This document shows, piece by piece, positions 52,993 through 61,426 of a stretch of DNA of 64,000 nt. Position 1 is the first letter of the stretch. Each line of letters opens with the position of its first letter. The DNA lies in NCBI RefSeq assembly GCF_947497285.1, contig NZ_CANMFT010000001.1, positions 62,001-126,000 of the forward strand, in the 5' to 3' direction. Below the pieces are notes generated by a model. The model searched no databases and was not told the origin of the DNA. It saw nothing but the letters and a program-made list of their open reading frames with translations. Source of the DNA: an uncultured Aliiroseovarius sp. (GTDB lineage: Bacteria; Pseudomonadota; Alphaproteobacteria; Rhodobacterales; Rhodobacteraceae). The position numbers and the translations under genes are program-made.

Positions 52993-53529
52993 TTACTCTT
53001 GATCAAACCCAAAAGCTTTATGTGTAGCTTTGTCACCAAACTTATACTGGTACTTGAGATATCTCTTCCAACTCTCCTCCCACTCATTCACTAAATCTAC
53101 CGGCTCAACCAGCATCACATCCTCGCCATCAATTGGAAACAAAGCGACAAGCCGATGTTCGTCCAACAGGTCGGGGGTCACAATATCAACCCAATCCGTT
53201 ATGGGGATAGGAACGGCCGTTACATCATTGCTCTGGAATGCTGCAAAGCAATCAACAAACTCTTTGTGTGGCCAGATCGGAGTAACCAGCCGACCGACAC
53301 CGCGATCTTCCCAACCAGTCAAGTATCCTCCCTCAAACGCAGTCCATAGCTCCTCCTGCCCAAGCGCTTCATTCTCGAGATAACGAGCGCGATCCGAAGC
53401 CGTGGCAGCTTTCAAACCCTTAATTTTTGCTGTTGTAAGCGGCTTACGTTGGTTACGTCTTTCGTCATCGGACATGCTCATGAAAATCTTGCGCTCTTCA
53501 GCGCTGCGAAAAGACTGCTTCATCGCCAT
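52993..53529 (-). CDS. Probable immunity protein left over from cassette 1 (DUF2750-like)
   Basis: A 178-residue soluble acidic protein. GRLVTPIWPHKEFVDCFAAF, then PITDWVDIVTPDLLDEHRLV and FPIDGEDVMLVEPVDLV match the DUF2750 style (a short alpha/beta family found in toxin/immunity neighbourhoods). GGGGAA lies before ATG 53529. It sits between cassette 1 and cassette 2 where the immunity gene of cassette 1 should be. Lower GC than the core. The role is inferred from position. Confidence 0.6.
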   Translation of the reverse strand: MAMKQSFRSAEERKIFMSMSDDERRNQRKPLTTAKIKGLKAATASDRARYLENEALGQEELWTAFEGGYLTGWEDRGVGRLVTPIWPHKEFVDCFAAFQSNDVTAVPIPITDWVDIVTPDLLDEHRLVALFPIDGEDVMLVEPVDLVNEWEESWKRYLKYQYKFGDKATHKAFGFDQE

Positions 53530-53654
53530 TTTGGATTGTTCCCCGTTTTCCCCGGTCTGCCTCGATTATCGCGCGAGAACTCGGCACGCGAGCACATATT
53601 ATGTTTGCCGCGGTTAGAAGGGAAATGACCCTGATCATATCCTTTGGGAAGTTT

Positions 53655-54615
53655 TCAACGAGACGGTGGAATTCCTGCGTTTCTCTGCTGTGTTAAATAT
53701 CCACGAATATGTGACGCCACTTTATCATTGCAACGTAGATTACTCCACCAGCGTGCGGGTGGCCTCCCAGAGTTATGCCCCCACGCCTCCAACTCTCCCG
53801 CAAAGTATGTATGCGCATCTGCGACTTCGAGGTTGTGGACGCGCTGGGGCGTGCTGTCGGCCTCGGCGGAGAGGACCAGCAGTTCCCCCAAAGCCGCATC
53901 CCGGATCTTGTCCCCCGCCTCAACCTCGCCTGCAGGCAGTCAGCCTTTGCCGACCACGAACATCGGATGCTCGGACGTGACGCCAAGCCGCGTCGTCGTT
54001 CCATCCGCCCGTGCAAGCTCAACCCAATAGGTGTCCAGCGCTACGCGGGTCATCAGAGCCGTTACAGGGAAGGTGCCCGAAACGCCCGTGTCTTCGTTGC
54101 GGGCGACAACCATATCGCCCTCGCGCAGGGTTTCGATGGCGACTTTGCCGTTGGGGGTCAGAACTTCGGTGCCTGCGGTGAAGGAAGAACGGGACCCTCC
54201 GCTTCCACACCTACATTTTTGAGCACGGAAGCCTGTTCGACATCCTGGACGATTTACGAATGCACCTCGCGAAATGTCGCGCCCAGCAGCAAGGTTTTTC
54301 GCGATACTCGTTAAAGCGGTGCCGATTTTTTGGGCAACACATTTTGCGCCTTTGCCCACTTGCTTGCCCGCATAGCGCGTCATGCCAGCAACACCACTGG
54401 TCAAGCGGCTGTTCTCATTGCTTGAGGTCAACCCGCTTGGGTCCGACCAGTTGGCTGGATCGTTCCACGTGTAGGCGTAAAGGTTCATGTCGCCTGCGGC
54501 AATGCCCAGCGGGTCGGATTGCAGGAAGCGGCCTGTGTCCGGGTCATAGTGGCGGGCACGGTAGTGGCAGAGGCCGCTTTCCACGTCGAACTCGTGACCA
54601 TCATGGATTGGCACA
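53655..54615 (-). pseudogene. RHS C-terminus plus HINT domain (cassette 1), interrupted
   Basis: From about 54605 down: FDVESGLCHYRARHYDPDTG and RFLQSDPLGIAAGDMNLYAY, the conserved C-terminal RHS-core motif; a pre-HINT region; then FTAGTEVLTPNGKVAIETLR and the HINT body. An in-frame TGA at 53940-53942 replaces the Trp codon found in the GKGW motif of cassette 3; reading on, the frame continues LPAGEVEAGDKIRDAALGEL to EAWGHNSGRPPARWWSN and ends at 53655 with only about 35 residues after HINT. The toxin domain is thus missing or deleted. Upstream, the RHS body is cut off at an IS3 remnant. Confidence 0.82.
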
Positions 54616-54895
54616 GCCGCGTGGCGTGACAATCGCATGATCGAACGGCTCTGGCGGTCACTCAAAAACGAATGCGTCTATCTGCACGCCTTTGAGACAG
54701 GCTCGGAGGCGAAGGCTGGCATCGGAAAGTGGCTGGCCCACTACAAGGTCGAACGCCCACATTCGCCCCACGGAATCTTGACCCCTGACGAGGCCTATGC
54801 CAGCAAAACAGAACCAATGAGACTGGCAGCCTGAAATGAAACCCTGATCCACCTCAACAAGGCTGAAAACTGGTCGAAAAACTAGGACCGCCTCT
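54610..54895 (+). mobile_element. IS3-family transposase remnant (3' end)
   Basis: In frame: AWRDNRMIERLWRSLKNECV, then YLHAFETGSEAKAGIGKWLA and HSPHGILTPDEAYAS to a TGA at 54832-54834, the C-terminal end of the DDE integrase of an IS3-family orfB. It includes the last catalytic-Glu neighbourhood only. The noncoding tail to about 54895 may hold the right inverted repeat (ACTAGGACCGCCTCTCA). The left part is gone, replaced by the RHS fragment on the opposite strand. Confidence 0.78.
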
Positions 54896-54937
54896 CATTG
54901 CGATCTATTCATCTACGCCCATGAACACCTTACCGCT

Positions 54938-55717
54938 TTACCGACCCTTCCAGACCGGGTCGCGTTTTTCTGCGAAAGCCCGTGCGCCTTCCAGCTGATC
55001 GTCACTGGAATAAAGCGTGTCGACGCTGCGCAGTTGGCGTTTGGTGATACGGTTCATGGCATCCTGAAACTTTGCATCTTCGGCGTCGCGCACGATTTCC
55101 TTGATGGCCGCGTGGACCAGCGGCGGACCGGAGGCCAGAAGGCGGGCAAGATCCCATGCGCGGTTCATCAACTGATCTGCGGGGACAATTTCGTTCACAA
55201 GCCCCCAGCCCTTTGCCTCTGCGGTGTCGAACCAGCGCCCGGTCAGCAAAAGCTCCATCGCGATGTGGTAGGGGATGCGTTTGGGCAGCTTGACGCTGGC
55301 TGCATCCGCGACGGTGCCTGAGCGGATTTCGGGGAGGGCGAAAGTGGCGTGGTCTGCGGCAAGGATCATGTCGGCTGACAGGGCCAGTTCCAGTCCGCCG
55401 CCGCAGGCAATGCCGTTCACCGCAGCGATGACAGGTTTGTTCAGATCGCGCAGTTCCTGCAGTCCGCCAAACCCGCCGACACCATAGTCACCGTCCACGG
55501 CATCGCCGTCGGCTGCGGCTTTGAGATCCCAGCCGGGGCAAAAAAACTTTTCGCCTGCGCCGGTCACGATGGCGACGCGCAGGCCCGGGTCGTCGCGGAA
55601 GTCGGCGAAAACCTCTCCCATGATGCGGCTGGTGGCCAGATCAATGGCGTTGGCCTTGGGCCGGTCCAGCGTCACCTCAAGAATTGCGCCATCACGGCGG
55701 GTTTTGATCGAGTCCAT
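54938..55717 (-). CDS. Enoyl-CoA hydratase/carnitinyl-CoA dehydratase-like protein
   Basis: A 259-residue crotonase-fold protein. NGIACGGGLELALSADMILA holds the oxyanion-hole glycines; FALPEIRSGTVADAASVKLP follows, and the terminal KRDPVWKGR is frequent in the CaiD group. The usual catalytic Glu positions are not certain. ATG 55717 (MDSIKTRRDGAILEVTLDRP) is chosen over a longer reading. It lies 2 bp after the CoA-ligase gene and closes a three-gene operon on CoA thioesters. Confidence 0.87.
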   Translation of the reverse strand: MDSIKTRRDGAILEVTLDRPKANAIDLATSRIMGEVFADFRDDPGLRVAIVTGAGEKFFCPGWDLKAAADGDAVDGDYGVGGFGGLQELRDLNKPVIAAVNGIACGGGLELALSADMILAADHATFALPEIRSGTVADAASVKLPKRIPYHIAMELLLTGRWFDTAEAKGWGLVNEIVPADQLMNRAWDLARLLASGPPLVHAAIKEIVRDAEDAKFQDAMNRITKRQLRSVDTLYSSDDQLEGARAFAEKRDPVWKGR

Positions 55718-55719
55718 TT

Positions 55720-57735
55720 TCAGGCCTTTCTGATAAGAGCATCCGCTGCGACCGCCCTGTCGGGCGTACAGAGAAGCGGGTTTATTTCGACCTCGCAAAG
55801 CGTGTCGGCATTCTGCACCACATAGGTCTGTATTGCCACGACGGCACCGAGGATCGCATCCAGATCGGCCGCGGGCTGACCGCGATGGCCTGCGAGAAGC
55901 GGGGCGATTTTCAGGGTGCCGAGCGCCGAGCGGATGTCTTCGGGCGCGCTGGGCACCAGCAAGGATACGGTGTCTCGCAACACTTCGGTCAGGACGCCGC
56001 CTGCGCCAAGGGTCAGCACAAAACCATGAGCCGGGTCGCGCAGGACTCCGACCAGTAGCTCTGCCACTGCGCCGGTGATCATCTCTTCGATCAGGATCTC
56101 TTGTGTGCCGATAGCAGCGGCGACGTCTGCCACATCTTCGGCGCTGATCCCCAGACGGACTGCCGCGTGTTCTGATTTGTGCGCCAGCCCGACGCCTTTG
56201 ATGGCAAAGGGGGAGGTCAGTTTCAGGGCGGCTGCGCGGGCGGCGTCGGGGCTTTGAACGGTGCAGTGCCTCGGGATATGCAAACCATGTTCGGACAAGG
56301 CTTTCTTGGCCTGCGCTTCGGTCAGCATCAGCGTGGCGGTTGCCGATCCCGGCAGGCAGATCGGCTCTGTCGCAGGACGCGCGATCTGACCGGCAGCACG
56401 GATGGCAGCGAGGGCTTCGCGCAGACCCATTAAGGGGACGACGCCGCCGGCCATCAAGTCCTGTGCAATATCAAGCGGCAAGAGTTCAGGCAGGGTCGAT
56501 GCGATGGCAAAGCGTGCGCCGGTGGCGGCGCGCAAGTTCAACGCGGCCTGCTTGGTGCAGACCCAGTCCGTTGCATCGGTGGTCGGGTAGTCCACGATAG
56601 AGAACGTCAGGTCGATGTTCTCCCCAGTCATGCCGGACCAAGCCTGCGTCATCGCCTTGGTATCGCGCCAGATATAGGTGTGATAATCCAGCGGGTTGTT
56701 CAGTGCGACCATCGGTCCGAGTGCAGCGCGCAATTGGTTTTTTTGACCAGTCGTCAGGTTTGGAAAGGTCAGTCCCGTGCCAACTGCCATATCTGCGATC
56801 AGGCTGGCCTCCCCGCCAGAACAACTGATCGAGGCGATGTTGCCGCCCGGCAGCGGGCCATAGCAGTGCAACAGTTTCAAAGTCTCAAGGAAATCGGGCA
56901 AGGCTGCAAGACGCGGAATACCCAGCCGGTTCAAAAGCGCCTGCGCGCCCGCATCGCTGCCGGCAAGCGACGCGGTGTGTGACACGGTTGCGGCCTGCGC
57001 CTGTTCGGAGGCCCCCACCTTGAGCGCGACTAACGGCACGCCTCTTGCATAAGCTTTTGCGGCCAATGCCTCCCAATGGCGGATGTCCTTGAACCCTTCG
57101 ATATGCAGCCCGATGGCCGTCACACGCGGATCGTCGACCAGGGCCGTTGCAATTTCCGCCTGACTGGTCTGCGCCATGTTCCCGCAGGCCACCATATACG
57201 CAATTGGCAGGGCCCGTTGCTGCATGGTCAGATTGATCGAAATGTTCGAGCTTTGCGTGAGGATCGCCACGCCCTTGTCGACCGGTGTTGCGCCATGCTG
57301 GTCCGGCCACAAAAGCGCACCGTCCAGCGCGTTGATAAAACCATAGCAATTTGGCCCAAGCAGCGGCATGTCGCCTGCCGCCGCGATCAGCAGTTCCTGT
57401 AGGTCGGTGCCGGTTTCATCCTCGGCCACGGCTTCGGAAAAGCCGGAGGCGAAACATACCGCCCCGCCTGCGCCCATTGCCGACAGTGCCTGAACCGCAT
57501 CAATGGTGGCGTGCCGGTTGATGCCGATGAACGCGGCATCGGGCGCAGCGGGCAAGTCCTGGAGGCGGCCAAAGGCCGTGTGGCCCGCGACGTCACCTGC
57601 CTTGGGATGCACCGGCCAGATGTCGCCCTCATAACCCATGCGCTCGGATTGCAGGATGACCTGCCGACACCAGGCGCCACCGCCAATGACGGCGATGGAC
57701 TTGGGGTGCAGAAGTCTGGTGAGCTTTGTTGTCAT
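55720..57735 (-). CDS. NDP-forming acyl-CoA synthetase (acetate-CoA ligase family)
   Basis: A 671-residue protein. N-terminal CoA-binding domain (IAVIGGGAWCRQVILQ; GYEGDIWPVHPKAGDVAGHT), succinyl-CoA-ligase-like domain with the phospho-His candidate in SHTASLAGSD, and a C-terminal ATP-grasp domain (AIKGVGLAHKSEHAAVRLGI; CEVEINPLL). It forms an acyl-CoA from a carboxylate with NTP to NDP. Linked acyl-CoA dehydrogenase and hydratase suggest a carnitine/gamma-butyrobetaine-like or other short-chain acid route; the substrate cannot be named. Confidence 0.88.
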   Translation of the reverse strand: MTTKLTRLLHPKSIAVIGGGAWCRQVILQSERMGYEGDIWPVHPKAGDVAGHTAFGRLQDLPAAPDAAFIGINRHATIDAVQALSAMGAGGAVCFASGFSEAVAEDETGTDLQELLIAAAGDMPLLGPNCYGFINALDGALLWPDQHGATPVDKGVAILTQSSNISINLTMQQRALPIAYMVACGNMAQTSQAEIATALVDDPRVTAIGLHIEGFKDIRHWEALAAKAYARGVPLVALKVGASEQAQAATVSHTASLAGSDAGAQALLNRLGIPRLAALPDFLETLKLLHCYGPLPGGNIASISCSGGEASLIADMAVGTGLTFPNLTTGQKNQLRAALGPMVALNNPLDYHTYIWRDTKAMTQAWSGMTGENIDLTFSIVDYPTTDATDWVCTKQAALNLRAATGARFAIASTLPELLPLDIAQDLMAGGVVPLMGLREALAAIRAAGQIARPATEPICLPGSATATLMLTEAQAKKALSEHGLHIPRHCTVQSPDAARAAALKLTSPFAIKGVGLAHKSEHAAVRLGISAEDVADVAAAIGTQEILIEEMITGAVAELLVGVLRDPAHGFVLTLGAGGVLTEVLRDTVSLLVPSAPEDIRSALGTLKIAPLLAGHRGQPAADLDAILGAVVAIQTYVVQNADTLCEVEINPLLCTPDRAVAADALIRKA

Positions 57736-57760
57736 CGACGGTCCTGATCGGTTTTTGGTC

Positions 57761-58921
57761 TTATGCGCCCAAGGGGCGCAGCAGATCGCGGCTGATGATG
57801 TGGCGCTGGATTTCGGACGTGCCGTCCCAGATGCGTTCAACCCGCGCATCGCGCCAGAAACGCTCGATCGGGAAATCGTCCATCAGGCCCATCCCGCCGA
57901 AAATTTGCAGCGTCGTGTCCGTGACCCGCGCCAACATTTCAGAGGCATAAAGCTTGGCCGAGGCAATCTCGCGGTTGGCGGGCAGGTTCTGATCCAGACG
58001 CCACGCCGCAGCAAGGGTCAGCCAGTCAGCGGCGTCAATCTCGGTAATCATATCAGCGATCTGGAAACCGACGCCCTGAAACTTGCCAATCTGCTGGCCG
58101 AACTGCTTTCGTTCTGCGGCATAGTTCAGCGCATAGTCAAAACAGCGCCGCGCCCGCCCGACCGAAAACGCAGCAACCGTCAGCCGCGTTGCATAAAGCC
58201 ATTCGTTCATCACAGCAAAACCGCCATCAACCTCGCCCAGCACCTGCGCGTCGGGCAAACGGCAATCGTCAAAGGTCAGGATGTAATTCTTGTAGCCCCT
58301 ATGGCTGACCGAATTGTAGCCCTCGCGCACCTCAAAACCAGGCGTGCCGCGATCCACAAGGAATGTGGTGATCCGTTTCTTGGGGCCCTTCGGCGTTTCA
58401 TCCACACCGGTGGCGATAAAGACGATAAAGAAATCCGCGTGCTCTGCGCCCGAGATGAAATGTTTGGACCCGTTTACGACCCAATCACCGCCGTCGCGTA
58501 TCGCCTGGCATTTCATACCACGCACGTCTGACCCCGCATCCGGTTCGGTCATCGCCAGCGCATCCATGCGTTCACCCCGCACGGCGGGCAGCAGATAGCG
58601 TTCGCGTTGTTCATCGTTGCACGCCATCAGGATGTTCTGCGGGCGGCCAAAGAAGTGGGTCAGCGCCATTGAGCCGCGCCCCAACTCGCGCTCCACAAGC
58701 GTGAAATCAAGGTGGCTAAGACCCGCGCCGCCAACCTCTTCGGGGAAATTGCAGGCATAAAAGCCGAGATCGATACACTTCTGTTTGATTTCCTCGCCCA
58801 GGTCCAAAGGGACGGTGCCGCTGCGCTCTACGGCGTCCTCGTGGGGGTAGATCTCGTTTTCGACGAAGCTGCGAACAGTGGACGCGATCATCTCCTGTTC
58901 TTCTGACAGACCAAACTGCAT
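57761..58921 (-). CDS. Acyl-CoA dehydrogenase
   Basis: A 386-residue flavoprotein. ALAMTEPDAGSDVRGMKCQA and VNGSKHFISGAEHADFF are the middle-domain signature, and RDARVERIWDGTSEIQRHII the C-terminal one. It would oxidise an acyl-CoA to the 2-enoyl-CoA, passing electrons to ETF. ATG 58921 gives MQFGLSEEQEMIASTVRSFV. First gene of the operon, 25 bp before the CoA synthetase, feeding the hydratase. CaiA-like length, but crotonobetainyl specificity is a guess. Confidence 0.92.
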   Translation of the reverse strand: MQFGLSEEQEMIASTVRSFVENEIYPHEDAVERSGTVPLDLGEEIKQKCIDLGFYACNFPEEVGGAGLSHLDFTLVERELGRGSMALTHFFGRPQNILMACNDEQRERYLLPAVRGERMDALAMTEPDAGSDVRGMKCQAIRDGGDWVVNGSKHFISGAEHADFFIVFIATGVDETPKGPKKRITTFLVDRGTPGFEVREGYNSVSHRGYKNYILTFDDCRLPDAQVLGEVDGGFAVMNEWLYATRLTVAAFSVGRARRCFDYALNYAAERKQFGQQIGKFQGVGFQIADMITEIDAADWLTLAAAWRLDQNLPANREIASAKLYASEMLARVTDTTLQIFGGMGLMDDFPIERFWRDARVERIWDGTSEIQRHIISRDLLRPLGA

Positions 58922-59134
58922 GGCGCGTATTCCTTTGGGTGGGTGATAGACCAATAAAACGGCACAGGGCAGATTTGCGGTGTGCAGATTTGGTCGTTTA
59001 TCATGCAGTTTAGGGAAAATAATGACCCGCCGCTACAACATCCTGTGCTTTGATGGGGACTCGAACCCTTGCCTCGCGAATTTGGTCAAGCCGCTTCGCG
59101 GAGCCAATACATTGGCGCGACAAGAGCTTTATGT

Positions 59135-59536
59135 ATGGCGGTCTTTTGGTTCATGGAAGGCGATCCTGTCCAGAGTTCCAGCGGGCTTGTCATTCCCCCG
59201 CATGGTGCGCTGCGCGATCAGATCGGCGATGTTTTGGTTGTCATGCCCTCGTATGGCTACCTCAAGCTGGATACGGGCAGCTGGCTTTTGGCGCGGGTCG
59301 GGTTGCTTGAAGATCATCGCGCAACAACCCACTGGGATGAGCTTTCCCGGTTCGAAGAGGCGTTTCCTGCCGGGGCGGGTGGCGTTGTGAATAAGCACGA
59401 AGCTTTGATGCCCGAACCTGTGGCCCAGAAACTGCCTGCCACGGTTGATCGTATCATTCCGCAAAGCTGGACAGACTACATCGGCTATTTGAACGAGGCC
59501 CATTACCTTGAGGCGTCAGCACAAGCGACCGGTTGA
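59135..59536 (+). CDS. Unrecognised small protein, possibly a gene fragment
   Basis: About 133 residues from ATG 59135 (or 127 from 59153). It has coding-like composition (GC at third positions) and contains DPVQSSSGLVIPPHGALRDQ, MPSYGYLKLDTGSWLLARVG and WTDYIGYLNEAHYLEASAQA. I do not recognise a family. There is no clear ribosome site, so it may be the tail of a longer decayed gene. Upstream to 58921 is promoter region of the acyl-CoA dehydrogenase operon. Confidence 0.4.
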   Translation: MAVFWFMEGDPVQSSSGLVIPPHGALRDQIGDVLVVMPSYGYLKLDTGSWLLARVGLLEDHRATTHWDELSRFEEAFPAGAGGVVNKHEALMPEPVAQKLPATVDRIIPQSWTDYIGYLNEAHYLEASAQATG

Positions 59537-60276
59537 AGATCACCACTCAAGTCCTGCGGGCGAGGGCAAGAAAACTCATCTGTTTCATCGGTTGCAGCGA
59601 AAGTGCGGTTTCGGAACGGGGTTCATTCGCAGTTTTCAATGACCGCTTCGGAGATATTCGCGGCGTCGCAGCGGCGATCGCGCGGCGCATACGCACGGAT
59701 GCTGTGGCAGCGAAGGTTTGAAAATCGAATGTCGGAAAAGTCCTGCCCAGCTGCGGTCCAGCTCTGCTCTTTCGAATGTCAGCAATTGAGAAAAGTGGTC
59801 ACTGCTAGTTGAAGCGGTCCATCTCTCAAATGTGGGAGGGAGCCGCCTTTTGCTTGTGTAGCTATTGCTCACGCAGAAAACCCTTACGCCCACAGTGTCG
59901 AGAATGTGGCTGTGTGGCGGTTTTCACCAGAGCGGCCATTGAAAGTCGGTCTGAGGCGCAAATTTCAAACCTCACTTTCGCCGCGGTTACTTCGACCATC
60001 GAGACGTGCAACCTTCCGGACTTTCTCTGGCACGCTATTGATTGCGGAGCCTTTCTTTGCGCCTACGGCAGAGTTTTTTGCTGCGACGCAACTGTTGTCG
60101 CCAAGCCGGCCAGTGAACTCTGTGACGAGACGTTGCGACCATCCTGTCTCCACCGTGTATCGGGGGAACCAGTAAGAAATAAATTAACGCGCGCCAAATT
60201 CAAACTTTACAGAAATAAGTTTTCTGAGCATCCTTGGACATCAGGAATATCAAGATGGCAACGGAAGGGTTCGCCA
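59537..60276 (+). other. Gene-poor region upstream of lacI
   Basis: No supported gene. The frame of lacI stays open upstream to 59809, but its translation (many Cys, no motif) looks like noncoding DNA. The text reads like an intergenic relic or dispersed noncoding sequence, with short similar phrases such as CAATTGAGAAAAGTGGTCAC and GAGCGGCCATTGAAAGTCGG that I believe recur in Rhodobacterales genomes. Confidence 0.45.
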
Positions 60277-61308
60277 ATGACGGATCAAAAAATCAAGAAC
60301 ATGGAGGACTTTGCGGCGGTTAGCGGAATCTCCCGTCCGACGATTTCGAAGTATTTCAATGATCCTGATAGCGTTAGGAAGTCCACCCGCGCGAAAATCG
60401 AGACTGCGTTAGAGAAATATGACTATCGGCCGAACATTTATGCGGTCAATCAGAATCGACGTCAGACTAAGAACATTGGTTTGGTGGTTCCCAATTTGAC
60501 CGATCCCTTTTTCGCCGGGTTTGCTCGAACAATTGAGGGGCTAGTCGTCGAGGCTGGTTATAATCCGTTGTTGCTCAGTTCTCATGGCGGGCCAGAGCAA
60601 GAACTTGCCAACCTCGACAGCCTTCGGTCCATTAAGCCCGCCGGTGTGTTGTTGGCACCGCTCGGTCGGGCATCGCTGGAAGAGCGGGTCGCGGAGTTCA
60701 CAAATGAAGTCCCAACCGTGTTGTTTGACGCCAACCTCGAAGGAATTGGCGAGGCGTTCTTCGGTTCAGACAACAATCAAAGTATTGGCTTGATTGTTGA
60801 CTATCTGTGTCGATCAGGCGAGCCACCGGTATTCTTTGAAATGAAGGCACCAATCAACCCAAATGCTTACAAACGACGCACAGCCTATTTGGAAGCAATG
60901 GAACGATTGGGGCATGAGCCACATCTGATTCAGGTTAATGGGCAGGGGTGGAACTTTGAAGAAATCGGTTTTCGCGAAGGGGCACGGGTCCTGACAAACC
61001 AGCGACTGCCCTCAAATACGATTTTATGTTCAAACGACCGACTCGCAATAGGTTTGCTGTCGGCTGCATTTGAGAACGGTTTGAAGGTCGGCTTAGAAGC
61101 GGATTCTTTTCTTAGAATTGCAGGACATGATGATCACCCATTCTCGCGCTTTACATGCCCAAGTTTGACTACAGTTTCGCAGGATTATGAGGCCATCGCC
61201 GCAAAAAGTGTCGAGACGGTTTTGTCCTTGGTCGATTCTAGAGAACGACTCAAAAAGCGCGAGGAAATTCTATTTGAGGGTAAGCTTGTCATGCGCGGCT
61301 CCGCGTAA
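60277..61308 (+). CDS. LacI-family transcriptional regulator
   Basis: A 343-residue regulator. HTH: MEDFAAVSGISRPTISKYFN, slightly variant from the usual start; then the sugar-binding domain (IGLVVPNLTDPFFAGFARTI, NTILCSNDRLAIGLL, CPSLTTVSQDYEAIAAK). ATG 60277 is chosen for GGAAGGG seven bases upstream and correct HTH position. Codon usage is more AT-rich than in the transporter genes behind it. It probably controls the ABC transporter through the inverted repeats at 61341-61399. Confidence 0.93.
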   Translation: MTDQKIKNMEDFAAVSGISRPTISKYFNDPDSVRKSTRAKIETALEKYDYRPNIYAVNQNRRQTKNIGLVVPNLTDPFFAGFARTIEGLVVEAGYNPLLLSSHGGPEQELANLDSLRSIKPAGVLLAPLGRASLEERVAEFTNEVPTVLFDANLEGIGEAFFGSDNNQSIGLIVDYLCRSGEPPVFFEMKAPINPNAYKRRTAYLEAMERLGHEPHLIQVNGQGWNFEEIGFREGARVLTNQRLPSNTILCSNDRLAIGLLSAAFENGLKVGLEADSFLRIAGHDDHPFSRFTCPSLTTVSQDYEAIAAKSVETVLSLVDSRERLKKREEILFEGKLVMRGSA

Positions 61309-61340
61309 ATCCCTGATAAGATTAACCTTTGATTGAAAAA

Positions 61341-61399
61341 TTTACGCGAGTAAAAAACATGATTGACGCGAAGTAATAATCGTTGGTAGCGTTTACGCT
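61341..61399. promoter_or_regulatory. Probable LacI-type operators
   Basis: TTTACGCGAGTAAA (61341-61354) is a 14-bp near-palindrome with its central CG, and AGCGTTTACGCT (61388-61399) a 12-bp inverted repeat sharing TTTACGC. Both lie between lacI and the transporter gene, as for paired LacI operators. Confidence 0.65.
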
Positions 61400-61426
61400 C
61401 AACATCCTATCTAGGGAGGAACCCGG

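Noticed and set aside
44319-54895. Complete integrative element between tRNA-Gln and the IS remnant
   Set aside because: No direct repeat of the tRNA end, no intact integrase and no conjugation or phage genes; only an accessory region can be claimed.
59045-59080. GGGACTCGAACCC, looking like a minus-strand tRNA T arm and possible att site
   Set aside because: Only three pairs of a T stem can be formed and no acceptor or anticodon arm is adjacent; it is not a copy of the tRNA-Gln end.
59809-60276. N-terminal extension of the LacI regulator
   Set aside because: The frame is open but the translation is Cys-rich without motif, and a good ribosome site lies at the internal ATG 60277.
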